Source: an uncultured Monoglobus sp. (GTDB taxonomy: Bacteria; Bacillota; Clostridia; Monoglobales; Monoglobaceae). From it: DNA of 63,195 nucleotides. The stretch covers positions 1 through 63,195 of the forward strand of contig CANRGH010000012.1 in NCBI GenBank assembly GCA_947630135.1, written 5' to 3'. Positions 9,101 through 20,300 of this stretch are shown in pieces. Numbering within the stretch: position 1 is the first letter of the stretch; each line of letters starts with the position of its first letter. Both the position numbers and the translations under genes were made by a program. The notes below the pieces were generated by a model. That model worked only from the letters and a program-made list of their open reading frames with translations, searched no databases and had not been told where the DNA came from.

Positions 9101-12100
9101 CGCGCGTGACCGTGGCGGTTTGCGCGTCCTCGTAGCCCTCGTAGGGGGTATTGCTGTAATAGTTTGAAAGGAACCAGATGTTGTTGTCCTTGTCCTGATG
9201 CGACGCTATGTATTCCTCGGACAATTTCGCGATGTCAACACCGGTCTGATTTCCTTCCGGGTCGCGCTCGATCAGACTGTCCTGAAGGCCGACCGCGTAG
9301 AAAAGGCGGACGGGAGTGGATTGTTTTTTGTTATTCTTATACGTTGTGTCGTCCTGCTTGCTCTTGTCGCCGAGATTTGTCTTATACGACAGCACTCCGT
9401 CCCTTCCCAGCGTGATCTCGGCGAGCTGGGTGGGAACCGCCGCGGCGGGTATATCTATGTATACCGAGCTGTCATAAGCGGACGAGTTAGGTGTTATGGC
9501 GCCGGCCGTGTCAACGTAATCGCCGTAATCCTCTGTCCATACGCGAATGTCGGACAGGCGGAACACGCCGTCGTAATCCTTATAGAGCTGATTGTCGCGC
9601 TTTTGCTCTTCGGTCGCGCTGTTCCACAACTCTTTGAGAGCTTCGGGGATCTTGTCGCCATAGATCGGGTTTATGCGAAGCCGATTGCTTTCGTCCTGCG
9701 CCTCCAAGGAAGTCTTTCCGGGAAAATCAAATCTGTAAGCCGTATACACCGTGTTTTTTACCTGCTCGGTAAGGGTGCTCGGGTCAACATTGTCCGGGTC
9801 GGTTATGCCCGTCATCGCCGAGGGTATATAATCGACCAGATCCTTAAAGCCGAGGCGGTATGTCCATCCCGCGTCCCACGCGGCGTCAGCCGACCCAAAT
9901 CCCACGGGCAAGCCGTCGGGATTGTTCGCCCGCTCGGCGCTCGCCGGGTCGTCGCCCTTATACCAGTCACGCGGGAACTCGCTTACGCCCTGACCGAGCC
10001 CATTGGCCGCCATGTATTTATCATTAAACTGATAATCATAAACCGCCGTGCGAACCAGACCGTACATTTCGCCGAACAGCAGAAGCGACATATCTTCGGT
10101 CTGTTTTCCTTGAGAACCCTCAAACTCAACCGATCGGTCCTTGATCTCCATATAGTCGCCGATCGGGTCCTGATATGTGATCGAATCACTCATGCCCGCG
10201 TCGTTGTCTCCCGACATCGGCACGAATACCTTACCCACGATCAAGGCCAATATCTGATCAAAAATATCGCCCAACTGCTCAGAAGTTACATCGTAGAATT
10301 CATCGTTGTAAGCGATGTTTTGGATAACCTCGTCATTGGTAACCGAAACAATATCGCCGCCGCCGGCATTATAAATTATATCGCCATCACTTTTGTCAAT
10401 TTTAATACTCGGTGTTACTCCGATCCTAGCCTTGGTAGTACCGGTATTCTTCCACTCCGTCCATGAGTTAAAGAGTCCGGCAAATATTACCGCTTTACCC
10501 GCCAGATCCTCAGGATAATCTCCAATTTTGTTAGGGCCGAAAGTATTTACATCTTCATACCATTTGTCTGACATAATTGTATCAAGCGGATATCTTTTAG
10601 GATTTAAAGTCGGATAAAGACGCAGTTTACCCCACTGCGGCAAATGCTGAGAGTCCACATTCATGGTATAAGTTGAAAGCCGAACACGGCTTTTCTCGGT
10701 GGCATTATCCTTGTTCCAACCGTTCTCATAGTGTTCCTTTACCACCTCGTTCATATATGAAGCGGTAAGCAGCACTTCTAATGTTGTGCCGGATGTGCCA
10801 ATAGCATCGTTGTCGCTGTTATACAGCACGCCCGCATGATTCCAAGCCGGCTGACTTGACAGAGTACCGTCCTGGTAATAGTCCGCGCCTTCGTTGTATA
10901 TTCCGTGAAGTCCATCCCAACCCTGATCTTTGAAGGCCTCTCCGGGCAGGTAAACATTGTACCAACTGTCGCCTACTTGTGTGCTCTCATTCAAACGATA
11001 TTTCATGTCATTCGGCTGCTGAAATTCACCCGATACCTCTTCTTCATCCCAGCTGTTATCATTCATATACCAATCTTGTCTATTTCCATCTGCATCTTTC
11101 AAAGTAGCAGGATCGGTATTGTCATTACTGCCGTTCTGATATGAGCGTCCGTAACGGTAATTCCATCCTTCCAATGTCTCGCCAAACTTGTTAAAGGCGA
11201 AGTTGGCGCCGCCGTCGGACATGATAATAGCCGCCGGAATACGCGCCACGGTTGAGATCTGACCGTTTGTCAGCTTCTCACTATACGTTGTTGCCGCTGA
11301 ATCGGCCAGCTGTTTATACGCCAGATAAATGCCACCCTGCGTATTGGTAAAATATCCCACATAGTCGTCGGCTTTCAATTGTTTGGTATTTGCTACGGCA
11401 CTTATAAGATCTTGACTTTTCGGGCCATAGCCGCCGTTTTTGGCTCCGTTATACACTGTCTTACTTGCGGCTTGGTTTTCAGCGTTGTTGACATCTTCTT
11501 CCGGCTTTGCGACACCGGGGAACGCCTTGACGGATTTGTTCGGATTACTGCTCATTACATTGTTGCTGACAATTTTATTAAGTTGATCCCATTTGTTTCC
11601 TTCTTCCTCTTTGCCGTCTTTAAGCACGCCGGTGTAGGTATTATACTGAGCGTTTACCTTCACGGTATAGCAGGTGTCGCGGTTGTTCATCCAGTACCAG
11701 CCGTCTTCCGTAACCTCGGGGAGACCTTCAAAGTTATCGCCAACCGTTCTGTACACCAGATCGCTCGGGTGGTACAGAGTCTCCATGCCGCCGACCGAGA
11801 GGTAAGGCTGATCGTCCACTTTTCTGTAATGCGCAAGAGGCATTATCACCGCGGCATCCGCACCGTAGCCGCAAACCGCCACACGGTTCTGCGGGTTCTG
11901 AGCCATCAGCTTGTCGATGGTATTATTTATGGCGTTCAGCGTGGTGTTTATACGGGAATGTTCAATACGGTCGGACATAAGTACGCCGGTTGCAGGATAA
12001 TCATCACCGCCGGAAACGTATTGATTAATGCCGTTGTCAATGCCGTACCGCGTATCCTGACCCATGGAGCCGGACATGTCAAAAACAATTACGAGATCGA

Positions 12101-12536
12101 CCGGACTTGGCGGGTACTCGTTCACCACCTGCGAGCTTGCCAGCGCGGAGAACACATGACCGAAGTCGGCGTTGTAGTCAACACTGCCTTCGTAGCCGTC
12201 GGTGTCCATGTCAAGATTTATCGAATGGTCGTCCGCGCCGTTTTCGTTATACGCGAAAACACTCTTATCCGTCCATATGCGTCCCGCGTAGCGCGAGCCG
12301 TTTTCATCGCTGAGCAGATTGTCTTTGTAGCTGTCCGTCGTATCATAATCGGCAATGCGGCTGTTTTCGATTATATGCTCGGTATGTCCGACTTTATTGC
12401 CGTTTTCCCGGGCATCATCGGGCGCCGCGAACGCCGAAAAAGTCAGGCCCGGAAGCGCTCCGACGATCATTACCAACGATAACAGCAGGGCCGACAGCCT
12501 GACCGCGTTCCTTTTCATATTTCTTAACTTTCTCAT
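3120..12536 (-). CDS. Giant vWA-domain surface adhesin with PEPTP repeats and TPKTG sorting signal
   Basis: Secreted protein of 3138 residues. A signal peptide (about 1-38, cut after FAA) is followed by a von Willebrand A domain with MIDAS motif DMSGS at 153-157, a long central region with pilin-like (Cna-B-like) stretches, and two DUF11-like modules (each with TYEITWDNY / SYAIEWNNY-type strands and a TDPLD / RDALD motif). About 470 residues of 8-residue repeats ([24 protein letters not shown]) follow as a wall-spanning stalk. The C-terminus has TPKTG, a hydrophobic segment and a basic tail ending HRR: a sortase signal. The likely role is adhesion or pilus-tip function. A -10-like TATAAT lies at 12653-12658 without a good -35; GAGGTGG precedes the ATG. 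Ligand unknown. Confidence 0.88.
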   Translation of the reverse strand: MRKLRNMKRNAVRLSALLLSLVMIVGALPGLTFSAFAAPDDARENGNKVGHTEHIIENSRIADYDTTDSYKDNLLSDENGSRYAGRIWTDKSVFAYNENGADDHSINLDMDTDGYEGSVDYNADFGHVFSALASSQVVNEYPPSPVDLVIVFDMSGSMGQDTRYGIDNGINQYVSGGDDYPATGVLMSDRIEHSRINTTLNAINNTIDKLMAQNPQNRVAVCGYGADAAVIMPLAHYRKVDDQPYLSVGGMETLYHPSDLVYRTVGDNFEGLPEVTEDGWYWMNNRDTCYTVKVNAQYNTYTGVLKDGKEEEGNKWDQLNKIVSNNVMSSNPNKSVKAFPGVAKPEEDVNNAENQAASKTVYNGAKNGGYGPKSQDLISAVANTKQLKADDYVGYFTNTQGGIYLAYKQLADSAATTYSEKLTNGQISTVARIPAAIIMSDGGANFAFNKFGETLEGWNYRYGRSYQNGSNDNTDPATLKDADGNRQDWYMNDNSWDEEEVSGEFQQPNDMKYRLNESTQVGDSWYNVYLPGEAFKDQGWDGLHGIYNEGADYYQDGTLSSQPAWNHAGVLYNSDNDAIGTSGTTLEVLLTASYMNEVVKEHYENGWNKDNATEKSRVRLSTYTMNVDSQHLPQWGKLRLYPTLNPKRYPLDTIMSDKWYEDVNTFGPNKIGDYPEDLAGKAVIFAGLFNSWTEWKNTGTTKARIGVTPSIKIDKSDGDIIYNAGGGDIVSVTNDEVIQNIAYNDEFYDVTSEQLGDIFDQILALIVGKVFVPMSGDNDAGMSDSITYQDPIGDYMEIKDRSVEFEGSQGKQTEDMSLLLFGEMYGLVRTAVYDYQFNDKYMAANGLGQGVSEFPRDWYKGDDPASAERANNPDGLPVGFGSADAAWDAGWTYRLGFKDLVDYIPSAMTGITDPDNVDPSTLTEQVKNTVYTAYRFDFPGKTSLEAQDESNRLRINPIYGDKIPEALKELWNSATEEQKRDNQLYKDYDGVFRLSDIRVWTEDYGDYVDTAGAITPNSSAYDSSVYIDIPAAAVPTQLAEITLGRDGVLSYKTNLGDKSKQDDTTYKNNKKQSTPVRLFYAVGLQDSLIERDPEGNQTGVDIAKLSEEYIASHQDKDNNIWFLSNYYSNTPYEGYEDAQTATVTRGDPAVSFSAASDNRYYSFQKPLPLYAHAYREIDGELKAVDNVSGWSTENVHKGGNGATTWETYGGAEQQGSSWVGGEYMGVYDSEAAFNEAKAARTDDGMITDLSGVKYRYVDGGIIFMTDDLMDKVESNAEGYTDDSISFSSDDYFFIIIEYYLPKPGTEGKDINGVVVPGTTGGDAIQYVVSRKGSLFGSGLHSENIDNGDMLCWTDMNGHSNINADYYSRSDTGDNTRGEPTWQKLTYTDDNLRSYLSGIGLRSDNAPEGGKSSLETAYDYWTQMQTLLAPEIENAAGSDGVMEETDFNNYFHWAAAAKPGGLRVGNLFQNRRLKTNAEGNIDNKTDTSYSYYLPTISTTASAGDGIVINNFLGNNGRLAIANQTLLATKRIENPDGSEPTDEQKNEEFNYQVYIDGETGETEAANVWYNEYGQSWQRRISSIDLITDNSDLIQDKNSSRALFEFDPESQDGQTLARQVIPVIDQVSGETEYFYANEDGTPSETKSTIQQLDELYYLYIPREDSSGDVSSDQQNGYARRIYEYTTDGGVNLPDNCGTTTFFPRDMENPPSTEPEAGNRDTFREADPDGDRPAGTQTYWLLDAEMIPVSQVLEAEQTAGGEDGSSDAWHHGPGTDDKHAHINYFTVIVRRPQEATTKDDIMSPFKTRTEYLTTTLKFGSKADGTLLTAGDLYDGIVPEADRPAFKGTSLDEIAANTAEFTLRHDEGLLITGLDSNKNYRFTEKLTKPQKDTYQLQELRHFQQYGSEIVYRLGTQNIPVYTKPGATYPDRPNDFTQGNLTWAVNKDGTPNTDGTTVSYEPFNHTNATIWECYATMQGESGDETLSKVGNHHHPVGGDTYETPAYKDDTILDSKEIVDVNPNCKTVDEVQPDKTVRHYMYKNGELVDPHYEGEQSLFLRNANRYIVSPTAHFGVDGETQADAESDLPAKSNTNYTGVYSVYGNTGTYEESAHYVNTIKVEEPDKNEVKIERENGETVEPQAEGDGNITDPKTDNTGSETGPSVTAGDKITYEITWDNYNAAPAAVTITDPLDANVKFVSASFNSSDTTLPEGAESSGAESAVLNAAETIGDEKPDSAVTSEKTEVTDGEGSTTPVPVISYTKSADGAPDQVVWNLGTQPAKSKGKVTLVVEVLPSAVSAGKVDNTASVKVGNNVQQTKIVENPVPKSEKTETDPGADEPIKVGSEVSYAIEWNNYKSEPAKVVVRDALDPGVDFMRAAFTGDEDVADNTVTIENNETGKPMDTISNAKTIIIDGQSIDVGIEYLPAIHKITWTFGTLNEEGALTKGVPAGYQGKVDFSVKVNESAFDKYDYGDDALFGTPAPEADPDNLIHNRGGVKVDDEPEVLTEMIDNPIETPEPTPNATPEPTPSATPEPIPSATPEPTPSATPEPTPTITPEPTPSATPEPTPTITPEPTPSATPEPTPYIRPQPSPSATPEPTPSVTPEPTPTITPEPTPSATPEPTPSATPEPTPTVTPEPTPSATPEPTPSATPEPTPTITPEPTPSATPEPTPYIQPEPTPTVTPEPTPTVTPEPTPSATPEPTPTITPEPTPSATPEPTPYIRPQPSPSATPEPTPSATPEPTPSVTPEPTPTITPEPTPTITPEPTPSATPEPTPTVTPEPTPTITPEPTPTVTPEPTPTITPEPTPTITPEPTPTVTPEPTPTVTPEPTPTVTPEPTITPEPTPTITPEPTPYIQPEPTPTITPEPTPTVTPEPTPTITPEPTPTVTPEPTPSATPEPTPTITPEPTPYIQPEPTPTITPEPTPSATPEPTPTITPEPTPTITPEPTPSATPEPTPSATPEPTPTITPEPTPSITPEPTPTATPMPTVEPFPTLVPSPAPKPTNTPVPAVTPRPSLPFIPGTPFSTVPTPAPTPVITSAPATPLPTAPPDDQPVPTPDIYDNKPNEPTATPDNSEFEIITPTATPNRFVPGPEQDQTPKTGDSSNTALWIVIAAAAFAAAVLLLKKLSDNNTGNGAGAHRR
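3598..5010 (-). repeat. Tandem 24-bp coding repeats (PEPTPxxT) of the adhesin stalk
   Basis: About 59 imperfect 24-bp units, each coding for an 8-residue unit of the form PEPTP-x-x-T. Variants come in recurrent types: SAT, TIT, TVT, YIQ/YIR (with QPEP or RPQPSP). One unit is shortened ([12 protein letters not shown]), an in-frame 6-bp loss. The array keeps frame throughout. Copy number should be unstable by slippage and recombination. Confidence 0.95.
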
Positions 12537-12738
12537 TTAATATCCACCTCTTAACTCATCTGTTCTGTCTAAGCTGATCGCGCCGCAAAAGACGCACAAA
12601 AAACACAACCGTTCACGCGGCCGAAAGCCGCCGCGAATATCGGCAATTCTCTATTATATTCGTGATCATGTCCGGAAATGAATTATCCCGCCGTGCATCT
12701 GTGAATACCGCATGCGGTGTCCGAAAATTCTTGGAAAC

Positions 12739-12767
12739 AAAAAGGCGCACTCAAAAAGAGTACGCGC
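12739..12767 (-). terminator. Intrinsic terminator downstream of the 29-codon gene
   Basis: Minus-strand stem GCGC-gt-ACTC with loop TTTTT and GAGTGCGC, followed by CTTTTTG. It lies between the small gene at 12802-12891 and the adhesin gene. Confidence 0.6.
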
Positions 12768-12801
12768 GCGCATCGAAATATTTTTATTAAATTTTGAGTA
12801 A

Positions 12802-12891
12802 TTAGTACCCCCCCCGATTAAATTTTACTGTCGGGAGTTTATTTATCAACTTTTTCTCAAATATAGTTCGCAAAACATATGAAGCGTCCAT
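12802..12891 (-). CDS. Unrecognised 29-residue peptide gene with G8 tract
   Basis: Small ORF beginning MDASYVLRTIFEKK and ending VKFNRGGY, basic and with no cysteine. AAGGAGG at 12902-12908 lies 10 nt before the ATG, and a TTGACT-17-TATAAT promoter lies at 12959-12987, with a terminator after it, so it has all parts of an independent gene. Eight consecutive G (coding strand) precede the last codons; gain or loss of one G would fuse the peptide to a longer reading frame running through the terminator. Family not recognised; it could also be the 5' part of a frameshifted gene. Confidence 0.45.
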   Translation of the reverse strand: MDASYVLRTIFEKKLINKLPTVKFNRGGY

Positions 12892-12958
12892 TACGCAAAG
12901 ACCTCCTTATAATCGTAACTCGCATATAAATCTTATTTTCATATATTTGAACCGTTTA

Positions 12959-12987
12959 ATTATACCGCCTAATTCAAATTGAGTCAA
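12959..12987 (-). promoter_or_regulatory. Promoter of the 29-codon gene (TTGACT-17-TATAAT)
   Basis: Minus-strand -35 at 12982-12987 and -10 at 12959-12964 with a 17-nt spacer. Start near 12952 gives a leader of about 60 nt before the small ORF. Confidence 0.65.
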
Positions 12988-13057
12988 GAAAATATGCAAA
13001 ATTAAGGAAAATATCATACACTTTTATTTAACACGCCGAATATCATCTTAATTGTAA

Positions 13058-13255
13058 AATAAATTTTTATTAATTTTGACAAACACATTTTTTCATGAAA
13101 ATCACCCCGTCGGCAAAAGCGGTTACGACGACGGCTATGACGACGTTTACAGCGACGGCGAGCCCGATTGGAACAGATACGACTCCGACGATGATTACGC
13201 GAGAGGCGCCGACGACGCCCTCGATGAGTATGAGGAATACGGCGAGGATTGGTAA
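13058..13255 (+). pseudogene. Remnant: acidic Tyr/Asp-rich C-terminal tail of a lost gene
   Basis: An open frame in phase with TAA at 13253-13255 encodes a strongly biased tail rich in Asp, Tyr and Gly (GYDDGYDDVYSDGEPDWNRY, then DDALDEYEEYGEDW). It opens only after a TAA at 13055 and has no ATG in frame and no ribosome binding site; a TTG at 13076 is the only possible start. The codon use matches real coding DNA (GC-rich third positions), while the flanks are AT-rich. I read it as the 3' end of a gene whose front was deleted. The +1 frame ORF here (Thr-rich) is a shadow. Confidence 0.5.
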
Positions 13256-13410
13256 ACTCCGAAATAAAACCTCCGTTTTTTAAGCCGATAAAGTCACGCG
13301 GCGGCACTTGATTTGAGCGATAATAAGATAAACCGACACTTTGCAAAATATATAAAACCGCAATTAAAATTTTGTGAAATATTGATATAGAATTATGTGT
13401 TGGTTTTGTA

Positions 13411-13416
13411 TATAAT
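13411..13416 (+). promoter_or_regulatory. -10 box of the repeat-RNA / nuclease locus
   Basis: TATAAT preceded by TTTTGTA (an upstream TG as in extended -10 elements). No convincing -35 is present. The transcript would begin about 13423, right before the first hairpin. Confidence 0.55.
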
Positions 13417-13423
13417 ATATGTA

Positions 13424-13595
13424 CAAGGTAGATGGGCGTCATCCCATCGGTGTAACTGACACCTAAAATCCGAAATGTGTACCGAACTTTGGGTCGGGGA
13501 GTCGGCGGACGACAGAAAATTCCGAAATGTGTGCGGCAGAACGATTTAATCGGACGGAGCCGAGTGTCGGCGGACGACAGAAAAATCAGTTATCA
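13424..13595 (+). ncRNA. Structured tandem-repeat RNA, candidate type III antitoxin
   Basis: Two perfect adjacent hairpins open the transcript (GATGGG/CCCATC at 13431-13448 and GGTGT/ACACC at 13449-13463). Two tandem imperfect repeats follow: 13465-13515 and 13516-13580. Both begin AAAAT(T)CCGAAATGTGT and end GTCGGCGGACGACAG, with a variable middle hairpin. The shared end can fold as GTCG-gcgga-CGAC. Together with the terminator at 13596-13647 and the nuclease gene right after, the layout matches type III toxin-antitoxin loci, in which repeat RNA units bind and block a co-transcribed endoribonuclease. A cis-regulatory tandem riboswitch is the alternative. Confidence 0.55.
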
Positions 13596-13647
13596 AAGAG
13601 GAAAGCGCGAGGTGTTACGACATTTCAGTTTTCCTCTTTACTATTTT
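13596..13647 (+). terminator. Leaky-type terminator between repeat RNA and nuclease gene
   Basis: Stem AGAGGAAA (13597-13604) with TTTCCTCT (13630-13637), a small inner hairpin with TACG loop, then TTTACTATTTT. It ends 16 nt before the start codon, as in type III TA loci, where it sets the RNA-to-toxin ratio. Confidence 0.6.
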
Positions 13648-13663
13648 AGAAGGTTAAAGAACA

Positions 13664-14326
13664 ATGGTAAAATATACTAAAAATCAAGCAATTAAAATTA
13701 TAACAAGTTGTGCCGAAAAGTACAAAAACGAACTCGAAAATAAAACATTACTTTTTATCTGCGCTAATAAGCACAAACGTATAATATGTTATGAGTTTTC
13801 TTTTTATAACTGGAATTTTATGCATCTCACGGGAGTTAAAACAAACTTTCAAAATTCCGATTCTGCGCCTGAAAAACAAATCGGTTATTTACACGCGGTT
13901 GATTTTTATAAAAGATGTTTATCACATAAATTAAGTCCAAAAGATTTTGAATTTTCAGATGATGAGACAACACATATGAAACTAAGCGTTTTGCCATATG
14001 TGATTAACAAAAATCTAAATGCTAACATGATTGGTACATATAATTTAAATAAGCCGAACTTGTATACCGATAAGATAGCGGGAGGTATTAAAGTTTGTAT
14101 GGGTTTTGTTATTGACGAAAATCATAACTCCTATGTTCCGAACACGCTGTTAAAAGAGGATATACGGCATATTGTAAATAACTATGCCAGAGTAATTTTA
14201 GTGTTTCGGAAAGATATTCATGAAGATAATTATAAAGAACTTACTTATCGCGTAAAAAATGTGACATGGGATAAAGTTAAAATTCCTGAAGAATACAATT
14301 ATTTATTCGAGTTAATATATAAATAA
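13664..14326 (+). CDS. PBECR4-like nuclease-domain protein, candidate type III-like toxin
   Basis: AT-rich gene of 220 residues. The N-terminal half has the pattern LLFICANKHKRIICYEF followed by FYNWNFMHLTGV, then FYKRCLSHKLSPKDFEF, MKLSVLPYV and GGIKVCMGF, which I recognise as the PBECR4 family (Barnase/EndoU/colicin E5-D/RelE-like fold). His, Tyr and Arg residues in these blocks could form an RNase site; this is family-level inference. No signal peptide or membrane segment. The ribosome binding site AGAAGG lies 10 nt before the ATG. Base composition differs sharply from the GC-rich flanking genes, suggesting transfer. The upstream repeat RNA and terminator suggest a toxin role; this has not been shown. 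Confidence 0.7.
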   Translation: MVKYTKNQAIKIITSCAEKYKNELENKTLLFICANKHKRIICYEFSFYNWNFMHLTGVKTNFQNSDSAPEKQIGYLHAVDFYKRCLSHKLSPKDFEFSDDETTHMKLSVLPYVINKNLNANMIGTYNLNKPNLYTDKIAGGIKVCMGFVIDENHNSYVPNTLLKEDIRHIVNNYARVILVFRKDIHEDNYKELTYRVKNVTWDKVKIPEEYNYLFELIYK

Positions 14327-14342
14327 ATTATCAGCGGTTCAC

Positions 14343-14373
14343 AAAAAAAGCGGCGCAGCTGAAGCTGCGCCGC
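14343..14373 (-). terminator. Terminator of the 2450-residue SLH gene
   Basis: Perfect 10-bp stem GCGGCGCAGC with tetraloop, followed on the minus strand by TTTTTTT. It may also stop plus-strand transcripts from the nuclease gene (convergent pair). Confidence 0.9.
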
Positions 14374-14386
14374 AGTAATTTAAATT

Positions 14387-17300
14387 TTATCTCTGATAGA
14401 CCCTGTCGGCTATCGCCGCCGCCTCCGCGCGGGTCGCGAATTCCTTCGGCATGAACATTCCGTTCGAGCCGGTCAGGACGCCCTTCTCGGAGAGGGCCGC
14501 CACATAAGGCAGCGCATAGGCCTCGATATCCGCCGCGTCGGTGTAGCTTACTGCCGCGCTTGATGTCAGATTTAAGTATCTTCCGACGATCGCCGCGATC
14601 TGCTCGCGCGTAATGTTCTCGTCGGGACTGAACTCGGTGTCACTTGTTCCGGTAACTATTCCGGCATCAAGAGCCGTTGATACGTACGAAGCGTACCAGT
14701 CATCCGCGCTCACGTCGGTGAACTTGGATGTTGTTTCCGCGATAGGAAGCTCGAATATCAGCGTCGCGATCTTGGTGAACTCGGCTCTGGTGATGTTGCC
14801 GTCGGGAACAAACATCGTCGGCGTCTCGCCGTTTATGATGCCCGCATTGTACAGATCCATAATGTAGCTGTATGCCCAGTGGTTGGCGGGAACATCGGTG
14901 AATACCTGTGCGGTTGTCGGATTGCTCGTCACCGTTGTTGCGGGCGCGGCCGTCGCGTTCGGGTCAGCCGTCGCGTTGGGATCAGCAGTCGCATTCGGCG
15001 CAGCCGTCGCCGCGGGCGCGGGTGAAGAGTTGCCCGTCGAGAACGTTGAGCCGCTGTTTATTGTCGCGCCTCCGCCGCTGCTCGGTCTCATTGTGGGAAC
15101 GGGCGTGGCCGTGGGCTCTTCGGCGCCCGGCGTGGATGTGGGCTCGAGCTCGGACGCGTTGCTTACCGAAATATTTACCGAGTATACATTTCCGTCCGCC
15201 GCCTCGATCACTATCTCATTGTCGCCGTTTGGCAGAGAGTTCAGGAACTCCTGCGTGAATGTAAGCTTGCCGTTTATAAATGTGTAGCTTTCAGCGGGAA
15301 CCGTGTTGCCGTTTACCGTTATCTCCGATACGCTCGTCACGGTCTCGGGAAGCGTTACAACAACTTCCGCGGGTGCGCTGCCGTCATACTTCTGATCTTC
15401 GAGCGGCTGCGGCGTGGCCGTGGGCTGCTCGGGCTCGGGTGTGGCCGTGGGCTGCTCGGGCTCGGGTGTGGCTGTGGGCTCCTCAACGCCCGGCGTGGGC
15501 GTGGGCTCCTCAACATCCGGCGTGGGCGTGGGCTCCTCAACGTCCGGCGTGGGCGTGGGTTCCTCAACGTCCGGTGTGGGCGTGGGCTCCTCGGGCTCGG
15601 GTGTTGCCGTGGGCTCCTCAATTCCCGGCGTGGCCGTGGGCTCTTCCGTGCCCGGTGTTGCAGTGGGTTCCTCGGTGGGTACAGCGGTGGGAAGAACTAC
15701 CTCGCCCTCATAGGGAACGGAGGGAGCGTCCGGATTGGGAAGCGCTATATCCGCCACGGTCTCGGCCGCATAGTTGTGGTTATCGGGAACTATCTGGCTT
15801 TCCTCGTTGGGATCCTGCGTGAGAATGAAGCAGAATACCAGCGCCTTCGCCGCCTTTGCTCTCGTTACTTCAGCCTTGGGCTCAAGCTCGTCGCCGTTCG
15901 CTATTACGCCTCTCGCTATGCCCTTCTCTGTTCTCATAAGTCCTAAATTGTAGGCTTCTTTAACCTTTCCGTAAAGCGAGGACTCAATATCAGAAATATC
16001 CTTAAGAGCCGCCCAGCCTGTAAGCGGGTTGTATGTCGCGCCCTCATATTTGATATTCGGGTCGTAGTTCGGATCATCGGGTGAGGGAATGCTGCCGGTC
16101 TGGTTCATGTAAGGAACCTTGTTCCAGGAGCCGTCCTCTTTTTTGCCGTAAGCCGCGAGATACGCGTCATACAGAATTGCACCCATAGCCTCGCGGGTCA
16201 GCGCGGCATCGCTCGCGATGATCGTGTCATCCTCAAACGCGGGCTCGTTTCTGTAGGTCGCCGACACAGTCGTATCAGCCTCGAGCTTGAAGGTGTACTC
16301 TCTGCCCGAGGATTCAACCGGCTGGCCGTTGATCAATATCTGATTATTCAGATAGCCGTCGCCCGCGATCGCGGAAACTCTTATCTCATCGCCCACGGAC
16401 GCCGCGAGCGTCGTTGTGCTCTGCGGATAGTTGTCGCCTTCGAACTTAATTCCAAACAGATAACCCGTTCCGCCGCGTGTATACAGTTTGTATTTCTTTC
16501 CCGCCTCAACGGTAAAGTGTACGGTTCCGGCCTCGCTGTTGCTGTCGCCTTGCTCTAAAACATCATTGATGAATATTTCACGCTTGTCTTTGCTGTCATC
16601 AACATTTTCAATGCCGATCTGTTTGTTATGAGCCGCGAAGCAATAGATGGTTATGGTTCCGTTTGCTTTTGCTTCATAGTATGAATACAAATCATCATTG
16701 TTTCTGAATACATAGCTGCCGTTGGTAATTGCGGGGTTATCGGCGTATGAGCCGTCTCTGTTGCCTTTTGTAACAGTGGCCGGGGCCGTTAACGTGTAGT
16801 ATTCATTGTCGTCGACCACGGAATTTGCTGCTTCAGTACCCTTTATATCGGTTGTGTGAACATCAAACGCGCTGTTGTTGTAAACGGTGACAGTGCCGCC
16901 CTCGGCCTGTTGAACCGTTACGGTCAGCTCGCCGTCAGCCGCCTGAACCTCGCCGGGAACATACTCCTCGGGGCCGGTTATGATCTCTTCGTAACGCGAG
17001 ATCTGTGCCGGCGCGGTCTGGTTCTTGAGCTCGTCATAGGTGAGGACATATCTGTTGAGAGTGTCCAGCGGCAGATTAAATACCTTTTCCATTCCTCTCG
17101 CGAACTCGCCTACCGTGATCGTCTCGGTGGGCATGAAATTGTTCATGCTGTCCTTATGGAGAGCGCCGAGCTGCAGAGCCTTCTCGATAGAGGTTCTGTA
17201 GTAGTAATTGTCGCTCGCCTGCTTTGTCGCGCCGGGAACAACGTCAACCGCGTCAACGTCGCTCGCCTGCTCGGGCAGCACCGCGGACCAGTCGTGGTTC

Positions 17301-20300
17301 TCGGAGGCGGCCGCCGTCTTGACCGTCTCGGGCATGTAGGAAACAAGCTTCTCCATGATAGTCTTATCGGCGTATGTGTCCTCGGCGGCAACGCTCTGAT
17401 CGTAAATGCTCTGGAGCATTATGCGGCAGAACTGCTTCGCGGCCGCCTCTCTGTAGTGAGTGCCGTCGCCGCTCGCGCCGTTGGCCGAGTTGTTCGCGGG
17501 CGTCTCGCCCGACTCAACGCTGTTGTATGTCCATGTGCCCTCGTTCTTGTCAAGCTTGCTGTAGTAATCAACCGCTCCCTGGTACAGTTCAACATAAGCG
17601 ACCTCGGGATCGGATGTCGCCTTTGCCTTCATGTTGGCCGGCGAATCGGGGTTGAACGTCGTGGCTCCGCCCGCGTTTCTCGGCATTGCCGATACCAGAA
17701 CCGGAGTCATGCCGCGCGCTTTGATCGCGCTTACATACATGTCGAGCCATCTGTTATAGAGCGCATTGTTCTTAGCTTTATCGCCGTCCTTATACTGGCA
17801 GCCTCTGTCAAAGCGCGTCTCGGCGGGAGACTCGTCGTTATGCGCGGAATGCAGGAACACATAGTCGCCGGGCTTGCCGTTTAAAAGAACATCGTCAAAT
17901 CTGCCTTCAGTGTAGTTGTTTCTCATGCAGCGTCCGCCCATTGAGTAGTTGATAACATTGACCTTGCTCAAATCAAAGTATTTGTAGAGCGTCTGGCCCC
18001 ATGAGCTTATCGTCTCGTTAAATGTGTAGGTCTTCTGCGTCGAGTCGCCCAGGATATGGATCGTGGGGATCTCTCCGGCCGCGTGATTTGAGATCGGCGT
18101 GATCTTGATCGACTTGACCGTCACGGTCTGAGGCTTCTCGGCCGTGGGCATCGAGCTCGGCTCAATGTCGAGCTCAACAAAGCTGTCGCCCGTCGCGAAG
18201 TCATAAGACCAGGTGTTCTCGTTCCACTCGGCTACCGCGTTTCTCTTAACATGGCCCGCGGTGTCCCAGGCGTTTGTGCTCGTCAGCCTTGAAGCGTCCA
18301 TGCCGGTGGGAGCGATCTTGGTGTTCGCCGATGTTGAGCTTCCGCCGAGCGTTACCTCAACATGATAAGCGCCGGGCTCAACATCAGCTCTGTAAATAAG
18401 ACCGCCGTAGTTTGAATAGTTTGTGCTGTCCTTGTATTTCTTGTCCGCAAGATAGGCTCCGCTGCTCTCGGTCACGCTCGCGCCGTTTTCGTCGATCGTG
18501 ATCGTGCTCGGATCAGCTACCTGTCTGTCATAACCCTCGGGCATGATCGCGCCGGAGGTTCCGACAAAGCCCTGCTTGCTCTCGCCGCCGTATACCGGAA
18601 CTTCCTTAAGACTTGCGAAGTTCACGTTCACGAGGTCCGAAAGCGCAGGCTCGGGAGGAACCGTGGGCATGTTGGGAGGCAGTGTGGGCGCGGCATCGGG
18701 CTCGGTGTTGGGAACCACCTGAACGACCGGCTTGTCGCCCGTCGCCTCGTTTTCCTTCGCCTCTTTTTCAAGAACGGTTTGCGGAGCGAACTTAACGCTT
18801 ACCATAGCCGCCGCGGTCAAATCCTTGTAATCATCAAATTTTACGTTTACAGTCGCGGCGCCGCTCTTGGTTCCGTCGGGATTTGAGTACTCAACTTTGC
18901 TGCCTATGCTTATCTGCTCGATAACGTAGCCCTGTTCGGGTGTTACGGTGAATGTCTGATCGGGCTTTTCCTCCGTGATCTTCATAACGCCGTCCTTATC
19001 GGTGTTGCTGTATTCAACCTTTCCGCCGTTGTTGTTCGTAACAACGAAGGTCTTTTCTTTCTTATCCGCTTCCAGCTCCTCGGGGGTCTTGTCGGTAACG
19101 ACAACCGCGAAGGGGCTGAAGCTGCTGCACAGGATAACCAGACCGTAGGGAGTAACCTCGCAGGGAATCTCCTCAACGCCGATGGTGTTTCCGCGCTCAT
19201 CCTGCTTATAATGATAGGCTGTGAACTTAACGCCCGCGTCGTTCGGGCCGTAGGGCGCGGGGAAGCCCATCATAACTCTCACGCCCTGACCCGGCTGGGG
19301 AACCATGGCCTTGCAGACTGTGAGGTTAATATTGTACATGCTGCTCGCCTTGGGAGTAACTCCCTGTTCTTCGAGCAGCTCGTTCATGGTGTTCTGCTCG
19401 CCCTTTGTCGTGTCGGTCACAACCAGAGACAGTCTGTGCGACAGGCCGGGATCAACGGGTTCGCCCTTAGAGTCCGTCCAGCCGTCAATGTCAATGTCGG
19501 AATCGCTGATAAGCTGCGGCTTCGCGTGAACGTTCCAGAAATATCCTCTTGATCTGTAAGCGCATACCGCGCAGGGGAACGATGTTACCATACTTATCTC
19601 GTTAGGTATCTTTTTGCTGACAACGCCGCGCATTGTCTTGAACACGATCAGGTACTGAACGCAGTCGCTGGCCCATGTCGGATCGGGCTTAAACTTAAAC
19701 GTCACCGTTCTGTCGCCGTCAAAGTGGATCGAGGGAACCGCCTCATCAACCTTGATATTGTCAAGCGAAGCGTTGTTCTCGGTCTTATCAAAAACGTAAA
19801 CTCCGTAGTCCTTGCCGTATTCAAGCTCGATCGGTGTGCCATTTTCGGTCACAACGTCGCCCTCGGCCTCGCCGTCGGCAGCGGCCGCTATGGGAGCAAA
19901 CTGCTCAAGAGGCTGATCGAACGAATACTCGCAGTCGATCTCCATATTGCCCTGAATTAAAACTCTGCCCGACTGCGATGGAGTGCCTCTCTGGATATAC
20001 GGAGGCGCAACATATTTCTCGGCCGGATTGTAGAGCAGGCCCGTCTCAGCCTCAAAGCCCGAAGGATCGCCCTTATAATATTGATACTCAAGCCGGTTAA
20101 GATCACTGTAACCTTCCGGCGTATCCGGGACAGGATTCGGAACTTCGGGGTTTTCCGGTATTTTCTGGCCGTAATACCAATGTCCCTTGGGCGGAACCTT
20201 GGTGATAGCGAACTCCGCATAATAGATCTGCCAAGCCGGGAACAGCGTATATTCTTCCGTTTCAAATCCGTCCGAGCCGGAGAAATATAATCCGGTGTCG

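Noticed and set aside
9198-10466. 422-codon plus-strand ORF
   Set aside because: Antisense to the adhesin; composition is the reverse-complement pattern of GC-rich coding DNA, no motif or ribosome binding site.
12541-12650. c-di-GMP riboswitch ahead of the adhesin
   Set aside because: No GEMM consensus; only a GC-rich hairpin.
13095-13283. 62-codon Thr-rich ORF
   Set aside because: Out of frame with the better-biased Tyr/Asp tail; no ribosome binding site.
16856-17884. 342-codon plus-strand ORF
   Set aside because: Antisense to the SLH/SGNH gene, no recognisable domain.
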